This document shows, piece by piece, positions 34,296-45,336 of a DNA stretch of 64,000 nucleotides. The number at the start of each line of letters is the position of its first letter. The stretch's first letter is position 1. The stretch is from Planktothricoides raciborskii GIHE-MW2. GTDB lineage: Bacteria > Cyanobacteriota > Cyanobacteriia > Cyanobacteriales > Laspinemataceae. Under the pieces are notes generated by a model. That model did not search any database and was not told the DNA's origin. It saw only the letters and a list, made by a program, of their open reading frames with translations. A program made the position numbers and the translations under genes. The stretch lies in contig NZ_CP159837.1 in assembly GCF_040564635.1 (NCBI RefSeq), forward strand, positions 5,753,001-5,817,000, written 5' to 3'.

Positions 34296-37200
34296 ATGAA
34301 TTTAAGCACTAAAATTTTCACTGGATTAATCTTTACCGGAATCTTATTCACTGTTCCGGGAGTAAATTTGATCGTTACCCCGGCAGCCGTTGCCCAAGGG
34401 CAAAATGCCGAAGAATTAAGCGCTGAAGCAGAAAGACTTTTTCAGGAAGGAATACAACTATCTGAACAAGGAACTGCCGAATCATTGCAACAGGCGATGG
34501 AGAAGTGGAAACAAGCACTCCAGCTATTTAGAAGCGCTGCGGATCGACGTGGAGAAGCGAAAACTCTAGGAAATATTGGCATTCTTTATTCCAGCTTGGG
34601 AGAACAGGAAGCAGCCATTACTTATTTAAATCAAGCCCTGGAACTATCTGAAGCAGAAAACAATATTCCCAATCAAATTACTTCCCTAGTCAGACTTGGG
34701 TTAGCCCACCACCAACTTAAGCAATTCTCGCAATCAATCTCCTATTACGATCGCGCATTAACTCTGTTGCGAAATACGGGAGAAAAAGCCAAAGAAGCTC
34801 ATGTTTTAGCACAAATCGCCTCAGCCTACCACTCTCTAATAAATTTCCCGCAAGCGATCGCCTATAATAATCAGGCTCTTAGCTTATATGAAGCAGAACA
34901 AGACTTGGCTAATGCCGCCAATATCCTTAAAGTTTTGGGTTTAATTTACCAATCATTAGGCAACAATGAGCAGGCGATAGACCAATACAAAAAAGCCTTA
35001 GAATATTGGCAAAAAATTAACTCCCAAAGTGATGTCGCCACCACCCTAAGATTTATGGGTGATGTCACGGGTAATTTGGGGAATTATCAGCAAGCAATTG
35101 ACTACTACAATCAAGCCCTTGCTATTTGGCAAGAAATGGGAAAAAAACCTGAATCCGCTCAGGTGGCGCAAGTCCTTGGTCAAATTTACGAAAAATTAGG
35201 CGATATTGAGCGCAGTTTGTCCTACCAAAACCAAGCGCTTTCTCTGTGGAAAGAACTCAAAGATTTAGCCGGTCAAGCACAGATGCTTTCAGAAATTGGC
35301 CTAACATATTACGCTAAATTAGACGATTCAATCCAAGCTTTATCTTACTACGAACAGGCCGTTACCCTTTGGCAGCAATTGAATCAGCCAGTGGAAGAAG
35401 CTAAAATACTCAATCTTATGGGTAGTATTTATTCTGAATCGGAAAATTACCAACAAGCCCAGCAATATCTCACTCGGTCGCTGCAACTTTTACAAGGGCA
35501 AAAACTTCCTCGTTATGAAGCAGATACTCTGCTAAAAATGGCGAAGGTATATAGCTTGTTAGGCGATAATAATCAAGCGTTGGCATCCGTTAACAGAGGA
35601 ATGGCGATCGCGGAAAGCTTGCCGGAAACAGAATTCGGATTTAAAGCAATTTCTTTTTCCCGTGCTGGCAATATCTACTACTTATTGAACAATTACGAAG
35701 CCGCATTAAAATACCATAATCAAGCCCTGCAAATATGGCAGACAACTAAAGATTATAGCAATGAAGCATTTGAGTGGGCGATTCTTGCAGAAATTGAACG
35801 AGATAGAGGGAATTTAAATCAATCTCTAGATAACATTGAAAATGCCATTGAAATTGTCGAAAACCTCCGCCGCAATATTATTAATCCAGACCTACGGCAA
35901 TCCTACTTTTCCACAGTTCAAGATTATTATGAACTGAAAATAGACCTGCTAATGCAGCTACACCAACAACAGCCCAATCAAGGTTATGATGCCCTAGCTT
36001 TACAAACTAGCGAAAATTCCCGTGCCCGTGTCCTGACGGAACTCCTTACCGAAGCAAACCTGAATATCCGTGAAGGGGTTGACCCCAATTTGTTGGCAGA
36101 AGAAAAACGCCTAAATCAACAATTAAGTGCCAAAGAAAAACAACGGCAAGATTTAGTTAGTGCTAGTTATAATCAATCTGATTTAGACAAAATTAAAGCC
36201 GAAATTGACGGTATTCTCAAGCAACTCTCTGAACTGGAAACTAAAATCCGGCAAAATAGCCCCACTTACGCTAACTTAAAATATCCTCAAGCCCTTTCCT
36301 TAGCGGAAATTCAAGAGTTACTCGATGAAGATACTCTGTTATTAGAATATGCCCTCGGAAAAGAACGCAGTTATCTATTTCTGGTGGGTAAAAATAGTTT
36401 CCAGGTTCACCAAATCCCAGCGGATGCTCAAATTGATTCGGCAATTGAGGCATATTTAGAATTGCTTAAATCACCAAGCCAAACTGACCTGAATGCAGGG
36501 AAAAAATTAAGCGATATGTTGTTGTCTCCCATTGCTGACCAACTAGATAAGGAACGGTTAATTATCGTTGGTAATGGTAAATTACAACTGCTACCTTTTG
36601 CGGCTTTACCAATTTATAATAGCGGAGGGGCAACCACGGGTGAATTGCCCCTACTAATCAATCACGAAATTATTAGCCTGCCATCTTTTACCAGTATCGC
36701 GGTGCAACGAGAGGAATGGCAAAAACGTCCCCCTGCCCCGAAAACTTTGGCAGTTTTGGCTGACCCGGTTTTTGATGCTAATGACTCTCGCATTGACCCT
36801 AGCATTAAAGGTAAAATTGCGTCCAATAATCAACAACTAGCTGACATTATTCCAGTGGATAATAGAGGTTGCAGTAGTATCAGACGTTTACTTTATAGCG
36901 GTGAAGAAGCAAATAATATTTTAGCCCAAGTTACGGATGGTAAAACGTTTAGTGCTTTGGGATTTGATGCCACCCGCGCACAAGCGATTAGCCCGAATTT
37001 ACAAGACTATAATATCGTGCATTTAGCGACTCATGGCTGTATTGAAGATAATCTTTTACTCTCTAGTTTGGCTTTTTCGCGTTATGACGAATCCGGGAAT
37101 AGTCAAGATAGTTTTTTGCGCTTGCAAGATATTTTTAACCTGCGATTAAATGCGGAATTAGTGGTATTAAGTGCTTGTGAAACTGGCACCGGAGATAATG

Positions 37201-37451
37201 TAACCGGGGAAGGAATTGTCGGTTTAACTCGTGGGTTTATGTATGCCGGAGCCCGTCGAGTGGTGGTGAGTTTGTGGGCGGTTAATGATGCCGCGACTGC
37301 TAATTTAATGGATAATTTTTATCAAAAAATGCTCCAAGAAAACCTGAGTCCAGCGGCAGCTTTGCGGGCTGCCCAATTAGAGATGTGGCAAGAGGGAAAT
37401 TGGCGATCGCCTTATTATTGGGCTGCCTTTACTATTCAGGGGGATTGGTAA
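34296..37451 (+). CDS. Exported TPR-CHAT caspase-like protein
   Basis: A 1051-residue protein with a Sec signal peptide (MNLSTKIF, hydrophobic core, cleavage after AAVAQG). Residues about 45-530 are TPR repeats of about 40 residues (for example LGNIGILYSSLGEQEAAITYLNQALELSE), then a helical linker and coil (about 560-660), then the CHAT domain (about 730-1050). CHAT is a caspase/separase-like protease fold; the catalytic pair is visible as His in VHLATHGC (about 911) and Cys in VVLSACETGTG (about 959). The C-terminal GFMYAGARRVVVSLWAVND is typical. GGAG lies ten bases before the ATG. Substrates are unknown; the TPRs probably recruit partners in the periplasm or outside the cell. Confidence 0.93.
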   Translation: MNLSTKIFTGLIFTGILFTVPGVNLIVTPAAVAQGQNAEELSAEAERLFQEGIQLSEQGTAESLQQAMEKWKQALQLFRSAADRRGEAKTLGNIGILYSSLGEQEAAITYLNQALELSEAENNIPNQITSLVRLGLAHHQLKQFSQSISYYDRALTLLRNTGEKAKEAHVLAQIASAYHSLINFPQAIAYNNQALSLYEAEQDLANAANILKVLGLIYQSLGNNEQAIDQYKKALEYWQKINSQSDVATTLRFMGDVTGNLGNYQQAIDYYNQALAIWQEMGKKPESAQVAQVLGQIYEKLGDIERSLSYQNQALSLWKELKDLAGQAQMLSEIGLTYYAKLDDSIQALSYYEQAVTLWQQLNQPVEEAKILNLMGSIYSESENYQQAQQYLTRSLQLLQGQKLPRYEADTLLKMAKVYSLLGDNNQALASVNRGMAIAESLPETEFGFKAISFSRAGNIYYLLNNYEAALKYHNQALQIWQTTKDYSNEAFEWAILAEIERDRGNLNQSLDNIENAIEIVENLRRNIINPDLRQSYFSTVQDYYELKIDLLMQLHQQQPNQGYDALALQTSENSRARVLTELLTEANLNIREGVDPNLLAEEKRLNQQLSAKEKQRQDLVSASYNQSDLDKIKAEIDGILKQLSELETKIRQNSPTYANLKYPQALSLAEIQELLDEDTLLLEYALGKERSYLFLVGKNSFQVHQIPADAQIDSAIEAYLELLKSPSQTDLNAGKKLSDMLLSPIADQLDKERLIIVGNGKLQLLPFAALPIYNSGGATTGELPLLINHEIISLPSFTSIAVQREEWQKRPPAPKTLAVLADPVFDANDSRIDPSIKGKIASNNQQLADIIPVDNRGCSSIRRLLYSGEEANNILAQVTDGKTFSALGFDATRAQAISPNLQDYNIVHLATHGCIEDNLLLSSLAFSRYDESGNSQDSFLRLQDIFNLRLNAELVVLSACETGTGDNVTGEGIVGLTRGFMYAGARRVVVSLWAVNDAATANLMDNFYQKMLQENLSPAAALRAAQLEMWQEGNWRSPYYWAAFTIQGDW

Positions 37452-37798
37452 TCTAACTCTTGGTGTTCTTTGTGTCTTTGTCGTGCATAAAATAGCTGAT
37501 CGACGTTCGAGCGATCGCCGTCCCAGGAGACATACCAAAACTGGGGTGATGGTTGGCGACTAAAATGCCTGGGATGCTCGCCGGTAAATTCTGACGAATT
37601 TGGCTAATTTATCTCCAGCTTAACATATTTATGAGTATATACTCGCATAAGTGTAAATATTTGTAAAGATTTATGGCACTTTTTTTATCAGATTGGGGCA
37701 AATTTGGGCAAAACCACTCATAAAGTCAAGATTTTCTGGTAAAAAAATATATATGGCAATAAATCTTAAACCCAGATACATCAAAGGAGTCAAACTGA
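37452..37798. other. Upstream region of chlH
   Basis: This 347-bp gap opens with a remnant of the TTCTTTGTGTCTTTGT repeat (37466-37481), then a stretch with no repeats, the palindrome at 37633-37644, and an AT-rich run to the AAGGAG ribosome site at 37784-37789. The chlH promoter must be here; I cannot fix its -10 box. Confidence 0.6.
37633..37644. promoter_or_regulatory. Palindrome GAGTATATACTC upstream of chlH
   Basis: A perfect 12-bp palindrome that extends imperfectly to TTATGAGTATATACTCGCAT. It lies about 155 bp before the chlH start in an otherwise repeat-free stretch. It has the form of a dimer operator, but I do not match it to a known regulator. Confidence 0.35.
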
Positions 37799-40700
37799 AT
37801 GTTCACTCAAGTGAAGCCCACCGTTCGTCATATAGTCCCAGACGATCTCAGGGGTCGATCGCTGGTTAAGGTGGTCTATGTGGTGCTAGAAGCCCAGTAT
37901 CAAAGCACCCTGTCAGAGGCGGTGCAGACGATTAACAAAGGAAACCCGAACATCGCCATTGAAATCAGCGGTTATTTAATTGAAGAACTTCGCAACCCGG
38001 AAAATGTTGAAGCTTTGAAACGGGATGTGGCTGAGGCCAATATTTTCATCGCGTCTCTGATTTTCATTGAAGACCTGGCTGAAAAGGTCGTAGCGGCAGT
38101 AGAGCCGTACCGCGACTCCTTAGATGTCGCTGTGGTATTTCCTTCGATGCCGCAAGTGATGCGCCTCAACAAGATGGGCAGCTTCTCCATGTCCCAATTG
38201 GGGCAATCCAAGAGCGCGATCGCGGAATTCATGCGGAAGCGGAAGGAAAAATCCGGTTCTTCATTCCAAGACGGGATGCTGAAACTGCTGCAAACCCTGC
38301 CGAAAGTCTTAAAATATCTGCCCGTAGACAAAGCCCAAGATGCCCGGAACTTCATGCTTTCCTTCCAATATTGGCTGGGGGGTTCTTCCGAGAACTTGCA
38401 AAACTTCCTGCTCATGTTGGCGGCTAAGTATGTGTTTAAAGGGTCTCTGGGAACTGGCAACAATGTGCAGTTTGCTGACCCGGTGGTCTATCCCGATATG
38501 GGTATCTGGCACCCTCTGGCGCCAAAAATGTTTGAAGATGTCAAGGAATACCTCAACTGGTACAACAGCCGCACGGATATTTCTGATGACCTGAAAGACC
38601 CCCTCGCTCCTTGCATTGGTTTGGTGATGCAGCGCACCCACCTGGTGACGGGGGATGATGCTCATTATGTGGCAATGGTGCAGGAAATTGAGGCGATGGG
38701 CGCCCGTCCTATTTCCGTATTTTCCGGCGGTTTAGACTTTTCCAAGCCCGTGGATACCTATTTCTGGGATGTGGGCGCTAAAGGCGTAGAACCCTTGCCT
38801 TTAGTGGATACGGTGGTTTCTCTGACAGGGTTTGCCCTGGTGGGTGGCCCTGCCCGTCAAGACCATCCCAAGGCGATCGAATCCCTGAAACGGTTGAACC
38901 GTCCTTATATGGTGGCGTTGCCCCTGGTGTTCCAAACCACCGAAGAATGGGAAGAGAGCGAGTTAGGTCTGCACCCGATTCAAGTAGCATTACAAATCGC
39001 CATTCCCGAATTGGATGGGGCGATCGAACCGATTATTATGTCCGGTCGGGACGGGGCTACCGGGAAGGCGATCGCATTACAAGACCGGGTAGAAGCCGTC
39101 GCCCAACGAGCAATCAAATGGGCAACTTTGCGCCGTAAGCCCAAACTGGACAAAAAAGTTGCCATCACCGTCTTCAGCTTCCCCCCGGACAAAGGCAACG
39201 TGGGAACTGCTGCCTATCTCAACGTTTTTGGCAGCATCTATGAAGTAGTCAAAGCCCTGAAAAACAACGGCTACGACATCCCAGAATTGCCCGAATCCGC
39301 TGAAGCGCTGATGCAAGAGGTGATTCACGATGCCCAAGCCCAATATGCCTCCCCGGAATTAAACGTTGCCTATCGTATGTCCGTAGAAGAGTATGAAAAA
39401 CTCACTCCTTACTCGGAACGACTCCATGAAAACTGGGGCCCACCCCCAGGCAACCTGAACAGCGACGGTCAAAACCTGCTGGTCTATGGCAAAGCTTTCG
39501 GCAATCTATTTATCGGCGTACAGCCCACTTTTGGCTATGAAGGCGACCCCATGCGGTTGTTATTCTCCCGTTCTGCCAGCCCCCATCATGGTTTTGCCGC
39601 TTACTATACCTATTTAGAAAAAATCTGGGGCGCTGATGCGGTGCTGCACTTTGGCACTCACGGATCTTTGGAATTCATGCCCGGTAAGCAAATGGGGATG
39701 TCTGGGGACTGCTATCCCGATAGTTTGATTGGCAAGATTCCCAACATCTATTACTATGCGGCGAATAACCCCTCGGAAGCGACGATCGCCAAACGGCGTA
39801 GCTATGCAGAAACCATCAGCTATCTGACTCCTCCCGCTGAAAACGCCGGTCTGTACAAGGGCTTGCAAGAACTGAATGAGTTAATCGGTTCTTATCAAAC
39901 TTTGAAAGATACCGGACGGGGCGTGCAAATTGTCAACACCATCATTGAACAATCTCGGATGGTGAATTTAGACAAAGATATTGCTTTCCCAGAAAAAGAC
40001 GCCTCCGAGTTATCCGCTGAAGAACGGGATAATATTGTCGGTTTGGTTTACCGCAAGCTGATGGAAATTGAATCGCGGCTGTTGCCTTGTGGTCTGCACG
40101 TTATTGGTAAGCCACCGAGTGCCGAAGAAGCGATCGCCACCTTGGTGAATATTGCCAGCCTCGATCGCGAAGAAGAGGAAATTCTCTCATTACCTCGGAT
40201 CGTTGCTGCTTCAGTTGGTCGTGATATTAATGATGTCTACGCCAACAACGATCGCGGCATTCTCCAAGATGTCCAACTCTTGCAAGACATCACCCAAGCC
40301 ACCCGCGACGCCGTTGCTGCCTTGGTCAAAGAACAGACCGACGCTGACGGACGGGTTTCCCTGGTGTCTAAGTTGAATTTCTTCAACATGGGCAAAAAAG
40401 AACCTTGGATCGAAGCCTTGCACGCTGCCGGTTTCCCCAAAGTTGACCCAGAACCGATTAAGCCCTTATTTGAATATCTGGAATTCTGCCTCAAGCAAGT
40501 GTGCGCCGACAACGAACTCGGTGCCCTATTGCGGGCCTTAGAAGGGGAATATGTGCTCCCCGGTCCTGGTGGCGACCCCATCCGCAACCCGGCAGTATTG
40601 CCCACCGGCAAGAATATGCACGCCCTCAACCCGGAAACCATCCCCACTGCTGCGGCAGTCAAGTCCGCCAAAATCGTGGTCGATCGCCTATTAGACCGGC

Positions 40701-41794
40701 AACGGCAAGACAACGGCGGTCAATACCCAGAAACCATTTCCTGCGTCCTCTGGGGAACGGACAATATTAAGACCTACGGCGAATCTCTCGCCCAAATCAT
40801 GTGGATGGTCGGGGTGAAGCCTTTACCCGACTCCTTGGGACGGGTGAACAAACTCGAATTGATTCCTCTGGAAGAATTAGGTCGTCCTCGCATTGACGTA
40901 GTAATCAACTGTTCCGGGGTATTCCGCGACCTATTTATTAACCAGATGACCTTATTGGATAAAGCGGTGAAAATGGCCGCTGAAGCCGACGAACCCGTGG
41001 AAATGAACTTTGTCCGCAAACACGCCATGAAGCAAGCGGCAGATTTGGGGATTAACTTACGGCAAGCGGCGACTCGCGTTTTCTCTAATGCCTCTGGTTC
41101 CTATTCTTCTAACGTCAACTTGGCGGTGGAAAATAGCACCTGGGAAAATGAAGCCGAGTTACAGGATATGTATCTGAAGCGCAAGTCTTTTGCTTTCTCT
41201 TCCGATAATCCGGGCAGCTTTAGCGAAAGCCGGGATATTTTCGAGGCTTCCTTGAAAACTGCTGATGTCACTTTCCAAAACCTGGATTCTTCGGAAATCA
41301 GCTTAACGGACGTTTCTCACTATTTCGACTCTGACCCCACCAAGTTGGTGGCGAAGTTGCGCGGTGATGGCAAGACTCCAGCGGCTTATATTGCCGATAC
41401 CACCACGGCAAATGCCCAGGTGCGATCGCTCAGTGAAACCGTGCGTTTGGATGCCCGCACCAAAATGCTGAACCCCAAATGGTACGAGGGGATGCTGTCC
41501 AACGGTTATGAAGGAGTCCGGGAACTGTCCAAGCGGTTGGTGAATACCATCGGCTGGTCGGCAACTGCGGGCGCCGTGGACAACTGGGTATATGAGGAAA
41601 CCAACGACACCTTTATGAAAGATGCAGAAATGCAAAAACGTTTGTTAAACCTCAACCCCCATTCTTTCCGCAAAATGGTGACAAGTTTGTTGGAAGCCAA
41701 CGGACGCGGTTACTGGGAAACCAGTGAAGAGAATTTAGACCGTTTGCGTCAGTTGTACCAAGAAGTTGAAGACCGCATTGAAGGGATAGAATAA
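37799..41794 (+). CDS. chlH: Magnesium chelatase subunit H
   Basis: ChlH binds protoporphyrin IX and, with ChlI and ChlD, inserts Mg2+ at the first committed step of chlorophyll synthesis. The 1331-residue length is normal. Marks include the N-terminal [16 protein letters not shown], the cobaltochelatase/CobN-like core with [21 protein letters not shown] (conserved His and Glu), [20 protein letters not shown] and the C-terminal [20 protein letters not shown] with [27 protein letters not shown] stands ten bases before the ATG. It is transcribed alone: no chl gene adjoins, and a strong terminator follows directly. GC-richer codon use than its repeat-laden flanks fits a highly expressed core gene. 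Confidence 0.98.
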   Translation: MFTQVKPTVRHIVPDDLRGRSLVKVVYVVLEAQYQSTLSEAVQTINKGNPNIAIEISGYLIEELRNPENVEALKRDVAEANIFIASLIFIEDLAEKVVAAVEPYRDSLDVAVVFPSMPQVMRLNKMGSFSMSQLGQSKSAIAEFMRKRKEKSGSSFQDGMLKLLQTLPKVLKYLPVDKAQDARNFMLSFQYWLGGSSENLQNFLLMLAAKYVFKGSLGTGNNVQFADPVVYPDMGIWHPLAPKMFEDVKEYLNWYNSRTDISDDLKDPLAPCIGLVMQRTHLVTGDDAHYVAMVQEIEAMGARPISVFSGGLDFSKPVDTYFWDVGAKGVEPLPLVDTVVSLTGFALVGGPARQDHPKAIESLKRLNRPYMVALPLVFQTTEEWEESELGLHPIQVALQIAIPELDGAIEPIIMSGRDGATGKAIALQDRVEAVAQRAIKWATLRRKPKLDKKVAITVFSFPPDKGNVGTAAYLNVFGSIYEVVKALKNNGYDIPELPESAEALMQEVIHDAQAQYASPELNVAYRMSVEEYEKLTPYSERLHENWGPPPGNLNSDGQNLLVYGKAFGNLFIGVQPTFGYEGDPMRLLFSRSASPHHGFAAYYTYLEKIWGADAVLHFGTHGSLEFMPGKQMGMSGDCYPDSLIGKIPNIYYYAANNPSEATIAKRRSYAETISYLTPPAENAGLYKGLQELNELIGSYQTLKDTGRGVQIVNTIIEQSRMVNLDKDIAFPEKDASELSAEERDNIVGLVYRKLMEIESRLLPCGLHVIGKPPSAEEAIATLVNIASLDREEEEILSLPRIVAASVGRDINDVYANNDRGILQDVQLLQDITQATRDAVAALVKEQTDADGRVSLVSKLNFFNMGKKEPWIEALHAAGFPKVDPEPIKPLFEYLEFCLKQVCADNELGALLRALEGEYVLPGPGGDPIRNPAVLPTGKNMHALNPETIPTAAAVKSAKIVVDRLLDRQRQDNGGQYPETISCVLWGTDNIKTYGESLAQIMWMVGVKPLPDSLGRVNKLELIPLEELGRPRIDVVINCSGVFRDLFINQMTLLDKAVKMAAEADEPVEMNFVRKHAMKQAADLGINLRQAATRVFSNASGSYSSNVNLAVENSTWENEAELQDMYLKRKSFAFSSDNPGSFSESRDIFEASLKTADVTFQNLDSSEISLTDVSHYFDSDPTKLVAKLRGDGKTPAAYIADTTTANAQVRSLSETVRLDARTKMLNPKWYEGMLSNGYEGVRELSKRLVNTIGWSATAGAVDNWVYEETNDTFMKDAEMQKRLLNLNPHSFRKMVTSLLEANGRGYWETSEENLDRLRQLYQEVEDRIEGIE

Positions 41795-41814
41795 GCCGTT
41801 TAGAAGGCAATTAG

Positions 41815-41848
41815 AAACCGGGTTTCTTGAAGAAACCCGGTTTTTTTT
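41815..41848 (+). terminator. Intrinsic terminator of chlH, formed by the AAACCGGGTTTCT repeat
   Basis: Perfect 13-bp stem (41815-41827 with 41831-41843), three-base loop TGA, then a run of T to 41848, 20 bp after the chlH stop. The stem is one copy of the dispersed AGAAACCGGGTTTCT palindrome, apparently adopted as a terminator. Confidence 0.92.
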
Positions 41849-42678
41849 ACCCTACAGCGGTTTTCAGATTGGTCAACCAGAAATATCTGTAGGGGCGAAG
41901 CATTCCGGCAGATATTGATGGGTTAACAACAGAGATTTAATGCTGGAATGCTTCGCCCCTACTAATATCTGTGGTCTATTCAACAGAAAACCGCTGTAAA
42001 GAGCGATCAACTCCCAACATTTCATCATAAGATAAAATGGTATTGTGGCACTTGTTAGCCAAGTGAATTAGCCAAGTCAGTTAGCCAAGTGAATTAGCCA
42101 ATTCAGTTAGCCAAGTGAATTAGCAAATATGGAATTTACCAGATAATCATTAGCCTTGAGGTCAACCTAAATGCTTTTTAGCCCATAAAAATTATTGATT
42201 TTGAGCCAGTTATTGTGGCCAAAGATAAAAATAAAAATTTATTTTTAATGAATGATTGATGTCAGATTCTTTCGGTTTTATTCAGCCACCAAATTATAAA
42301 TAAAAAAAAGGTAATAATATCAGCATATTTTTTTTATTTTTGTGAATTTTTAGGCTAATAAAATATACGAAACAACATTTTTAACGGGTTCTAAAGAAGT
42401 AGCAAAATTGCCTAAAAATTTGATTTTATTATTTATATCCATCTATATATGGTGGATATAATGCTATTTGAATCTTATTTAATTACTTTAATTCAAGCTT
42501 GGATCAAAGATTTAGCTTACCACTGGAAAATTCAAAAGCCTCCATCTATTGATTTAATTAAATAAATAGGTTTATTTGATTGTTTAGCTGATGGCTATAC
42601 TGAACAATTAGAATATGACAATGTTTGCGATTTTATATCTTCAGGTAAAAAATATCGGCAAATAATTGTGATGATATT
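41849..42678. other. Repeat-rich AT-rich spacer without a supported gene
   Basis: GTAGGGGCGAAGCATTCC at about 41891-41908 and its inverse GGAATGCTTCGCCCCTAC at about 41945-41962 form an inverted pair. A tandem repeat of TTAGCCAAGTGAATTAGCCAAGT-like units (about 13 bp) runs 42053-42125. From 42240 the DNA is very AT-rich. Two tiny plus-strand frames (42461-42564 and 42565-42700) separated by a stop might be a decayed gene, but I recognise no family. Confidence 0.6.
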
Positions 42679-42954
42679 TCACCGTTTTTTTTCCCAGTAA
42701 TCCCGACAACCGATCGCGTCTTCAGTTAGAGCGATTTTCGGTTGAACCGGACATTTTAAGCGGAGATCGTTGGTAAAGAATTGACAACCTGTACAAGGAA
42801 TTTTGTGCATTTCTTTGGCTTGATGAATAGTAGAGGCGATCGCGTTGTAAATAGTGCCAACAGTCACCACCAAAATCAGCCAAGCCATTAAAAAACATAA
42901 GGGAATTAATACAGACTGAAACCCGCGAATTAAATAGACAATCAATTCAACCAT
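42679..42954 (-). CDS. Small conserved cyanobacterial membrane protein with four Cys
   Basis: A 91-residue protein with one N-terminal membrane helix (residues about 12-38) and a C-terminal domain holding CTGCQFFTNDLRLKCPVQP and a last Cys in GCRDYW. The C-x2-C ... C ... C arrangement suggests metal or disulfide binding. The start is supported by AGGAG 11 bases upstream. I have seen this kind of protein described only as hypothetical in cyanobacteria. No operon partner. Confidence 0.75.
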   Translation of the reverse strand: MVELIVYLIRGFQSVLIPLCFLMAWLILVVTVGTIYNAIASTIHQAKEMHKIPCTGCQFFTNDLRLKCPVQPKIALTEDAIGCRDYWEKKR

Positions 42955-43496
42955 ATCCAGGAATCTCCTAAATATATCGTTAATATATAGTTAAGCTCAA
43001 AGTTTTTAATCGCCTAGATGAATTTTGGCAAGTCAAGATTTGCTCAAAAAAAGCTGATAAGTGTGATTATATCTCGATGGTTGATTCAGATCAAGTAGAG
43101 TCCGGCATAATCTTAAAAAATCTTAAAAAATCTTAAAAAAAATCTGGCCAATGGGGAAAAATTACGCAAATATCCCGAAAATTACCGAAAATTACCGAAA
43201 ATTACCGAAAATTACCGAAAATTTGTGCGATCGCCGATAAAATATTTCCGCAGTTTCTCTTGGCGTTGCTATTGATTAGGGGGATAAAATTTTTCCCAAC
43301 CGACTAACTTTAGGGAATTCAGGGTTAGGGAAAAACCAGGCGATCGCACCTCGGAAAAATTCCTGAAAAATATTGCCCACCGTTATCGAGGGTTTCCCTC
43401 TTCCGGTAAGATAGACCCATACCAAAACAGGTAGATCGGGGAAAACACTTCTGAGGTATTCTCCAACTATCAGAAATTACCGGACCATCCAGATTA
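42955..43496. repeat. Spacer with two 10-bp tandem repeats
   Basis: TCTTAAAAAA is repeated three times at 43111-43140, and ATTACCGAAA four times at 43181-43220. The rest has HIP1 sites and AT-rich DNA. The last 100 bp before ridA probably hold its promoter; no clear boxes. Confidence 0.8.
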
Positions 43497-43892
43497 ATGA
43501 GTCATAAAATTATTTGTACCGATCGCGCTCCGGCACCCGTCGGGCCTTACAATCAAGCAATTATGGCCAAAGGGCAGATGCTCTTCGTCGCCGGACAAAT
43601 CCCCTTGGATCCACAAACCAATCAAATTGTTGGCGGTGACGATGTTCAGCAACAAACGGAACAAGTTATGGCCAATATCGAAGCTATTTTGAAAGCAGCG
43701 GGAGCGACTTGGCAAAATGTCGTCAAAACCACTGTTTTTTTAGCGGATATGAACGATTTTGCGGCGATGAATGCCATTTATGCCAGATATTTTGAGCCTG
43801 CCACGGCTCCAGCCCGGGCAGCGGTGGAAGTAGCTCGGTTGCCCAAAGATGTGCGGGTAGAAATTGAATGTATTGCCATGATTTCAGACTAA
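43497..43892 (+). CDS. ridA: RidA family reactive enamine/imine deaminase
   Basis: RidA hydrolyses reactive enamine/imine intermediates made by PLP enzymes such as threonine dehydratase, protecting other PLP enzymes. The 131-residue length is normal for this trimeric family. Seen: [22 protein letters not shown], the active-site Arg in [12 protein letters not shown] and Glu in VEIECIAM. Monocistronic; the start is the ATG at 43497, directly before the conserved part. Confidence 0.95.
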   Translation: MSHKIICTDRAPAPVGPYNQAIMAKGQMLFVAGQIPLDPQTNQIVGGDDVQQQTEQVMANIEAILKAAGATWQNVVKTTVFLADMNDFAAMNAIYARYFEPATAPARAAVEVARLPKDVRVEIECIAMISD

Positions 43893-44206
43893 GAGGATAA
43901 ATTTTCCGCTTTTGAGGGTGCATAATCCTGATCTATTTGCCCGATTAGAGTATTGAACTGCGGCATGATAATGCTGACCCTAAAAAGAGGCCGTTTCAGA
44001 TCAATTCACTTGGAACTGAAAGCCCCCGATTGCCCCAGGGAACGAAAACCGCCCTTCAGTCCCTGGATCTTCCAGATTCAGGGAGAGTCTTAATTCGCGG
44101 GCGATCGATATCGTGCAAAAATAAGTCAATTCATTTGATTCAACCATGAATCAGCTTTTATGCTCTAATTTTGAATGAGAGATTGCCCAATTGTAATGAG
44201 GTATTT
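43893..44206. other. Region upstream of the actin-like gene pair
   Basis: This 314-bp gap has no gene. It holds CCCAGGGAACGAAAACCGCC and CAGTCCCTGGATCTTCCAG (about 44034-44075), able to form a CCAGGGA/TCCCTGG hairpin, and a HIP1-like GCGATCGATATC. If the pair acts in DNA segregation a centromere site could lie here, but I see no array of direct repeats of the kind expected. Confidence 0.45.
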
Positions 44207-45331
44207 ATGACCAGCCAACAGCCAATCAATAATCCGGTAACGCCGACACCCACGGTGTCCGTAGCTAGACCAAGCGCCAGCAGCATCCGCACGACGATTC
44301 TCAGTGTTGACTTAGGTCGCACCGCCACTAAATCTTGTGTCAGTCGGGATGCTAAAGATGTAGTCTTTATCCCCGCCAACGTCGCCAAGCTATCTTTAGA
44401 AAAAATTCGCGGCGGTGAGTTTGAATCTCGTCCTTCCGATCCTTTGTTGGATCTGTGGATCGAATATCAAGGACAAGGATATGCCTTTGGTCAACTAGCC
44501 GCTGACTTTGGCGCCAAACTGCGGGTCGGGGCTTCCAAGGTAGAAGACGCACTGGTGAAAACCTTAGCCTGTGCCTCTTATTTTGAAGTGAAAGATGATG
44601 TGGCGGTCGTGCTGGGTTTGCCTTTCATGTCCCAAGAAGAGTTTGAACGGGAAAAAGAACAAATTATCAGCCAACTGACCGGGACTCATCTGATGAAATA
44701 TCGCGGTGAGGAAGTTTCCATCAATATTCGGAAGGTCTGGGTGATGCCCGAAGGATATGGCAGCTTGATTTGGTTGGAAGCGCAACAAAAATTAGACAAA
44801 AAGCTGGCTACTACGGACTTTTCCCGTTTGCCGGTGGCGATCGTGGATATTGGGCATCAAACCACTGACTGTTTAATGATTGACAATTTCCGCTTGGCTC
44901 GTGGGGTGTCTCAAAGTGAACCTTTTGGCATGAACGAGTTCTACAAACAAGTGGCCAAAGAAATTGAAGGGGCGGATCCCGAATCCTTGGCTTTGATTGA
45001 TGCGGTGAACCGTCCCAAAGGGGAACGCTTCTTCCGACCCAGAGGTGCCACGAAGCCCGCTAACTTGGATGATTTTCTGCCCAACTTGAAAGAGCATTTT
45101 TCTCGCGATATGCGCGATCGCGTCTTAGCCTGGTTGCCAGAACGGGTGACAGATGTGGTGATGACTGGTGGGGGCGGGGAATTCTTCTGGAGTGACCTGG
45201 AAATTTTGTTTAAAGAAGCCAAACTCAAAGCCCATTTAACTCAGCCTTCCCGACAAGCGAATGCTTTGGGACAATATCTTTATGGAGAAGCTCAACTCGC
45301 GACATCATACACGCGCTCTAGTAGAGCCTAA
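44207..45331 (+). CDS. ParM/StbA-like actin homologue
   Basis: A 374-residue actin-fold ATPase. I start at the ATG at 44207 (GAGGT four to five bases upstream); the frame opens 12 codons earlier. Phosphate 1 loop: ILSVDLGRTATKSC; phosphate 2: VAIVDIGHQTTDCLM; adenosine motif: DVVMTGGGGEFFWSD. These match plasmid-segregation ParM/Alp proteins rather than MreB or FtsA, as there is no membrane anchor and the N-terminus is Pro/Thr-rich. Five bases separate it from a small coiled-coil gene, and a shared terminator follows, so the two form an operon of the parMR type. Whether it moves DNA or does another filament job in this chromosome is unknown. Confidence 0.87.
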   Translation: MTSQQPINNPVTPTPTVSVARPSASSIRTTILSVDLGRTATKSCVSRDAKDVVFIPANVAKLSLEKIRGGEFESRPSDPLLDLWIEYQGQGYAFGQLAADFGAKLRVGASKVEDALVKTLACASYFEVKDDVAVVLGLPFMSQEEFEREKEQIISQLTGTHLMKYRGEEVSINIRKVWVMPEGYGSLIWLEAQQKLDKKLATTDFSRLPVAIVDIGHQTTDCLMIDNFRLARGVSQSEPFGMNEFYKQVAKEIEGADPESLALIDAVNRPKGERFFRPRGATKPANLDDFLPNLKEHFSRDMRDRVLAWLPERVTDVVMTGGGGEFFWSDLEILFKEAKLKAHLTQPSRQANALGQYLYGEAQLATSYTRSSRA

Positions 45332-45336
45332 ATCTG

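Noticed and set aside
38947-39198. Antisense and alternate-frame readings inside chlH
   Set aside because: Shadows of a well conserved gene.
43893-44206. parC-like centromere upstream of the actin homologue
   Set aside because: No array of direct repeats is visible, only one hairpin-forming pair, so I do not call it.
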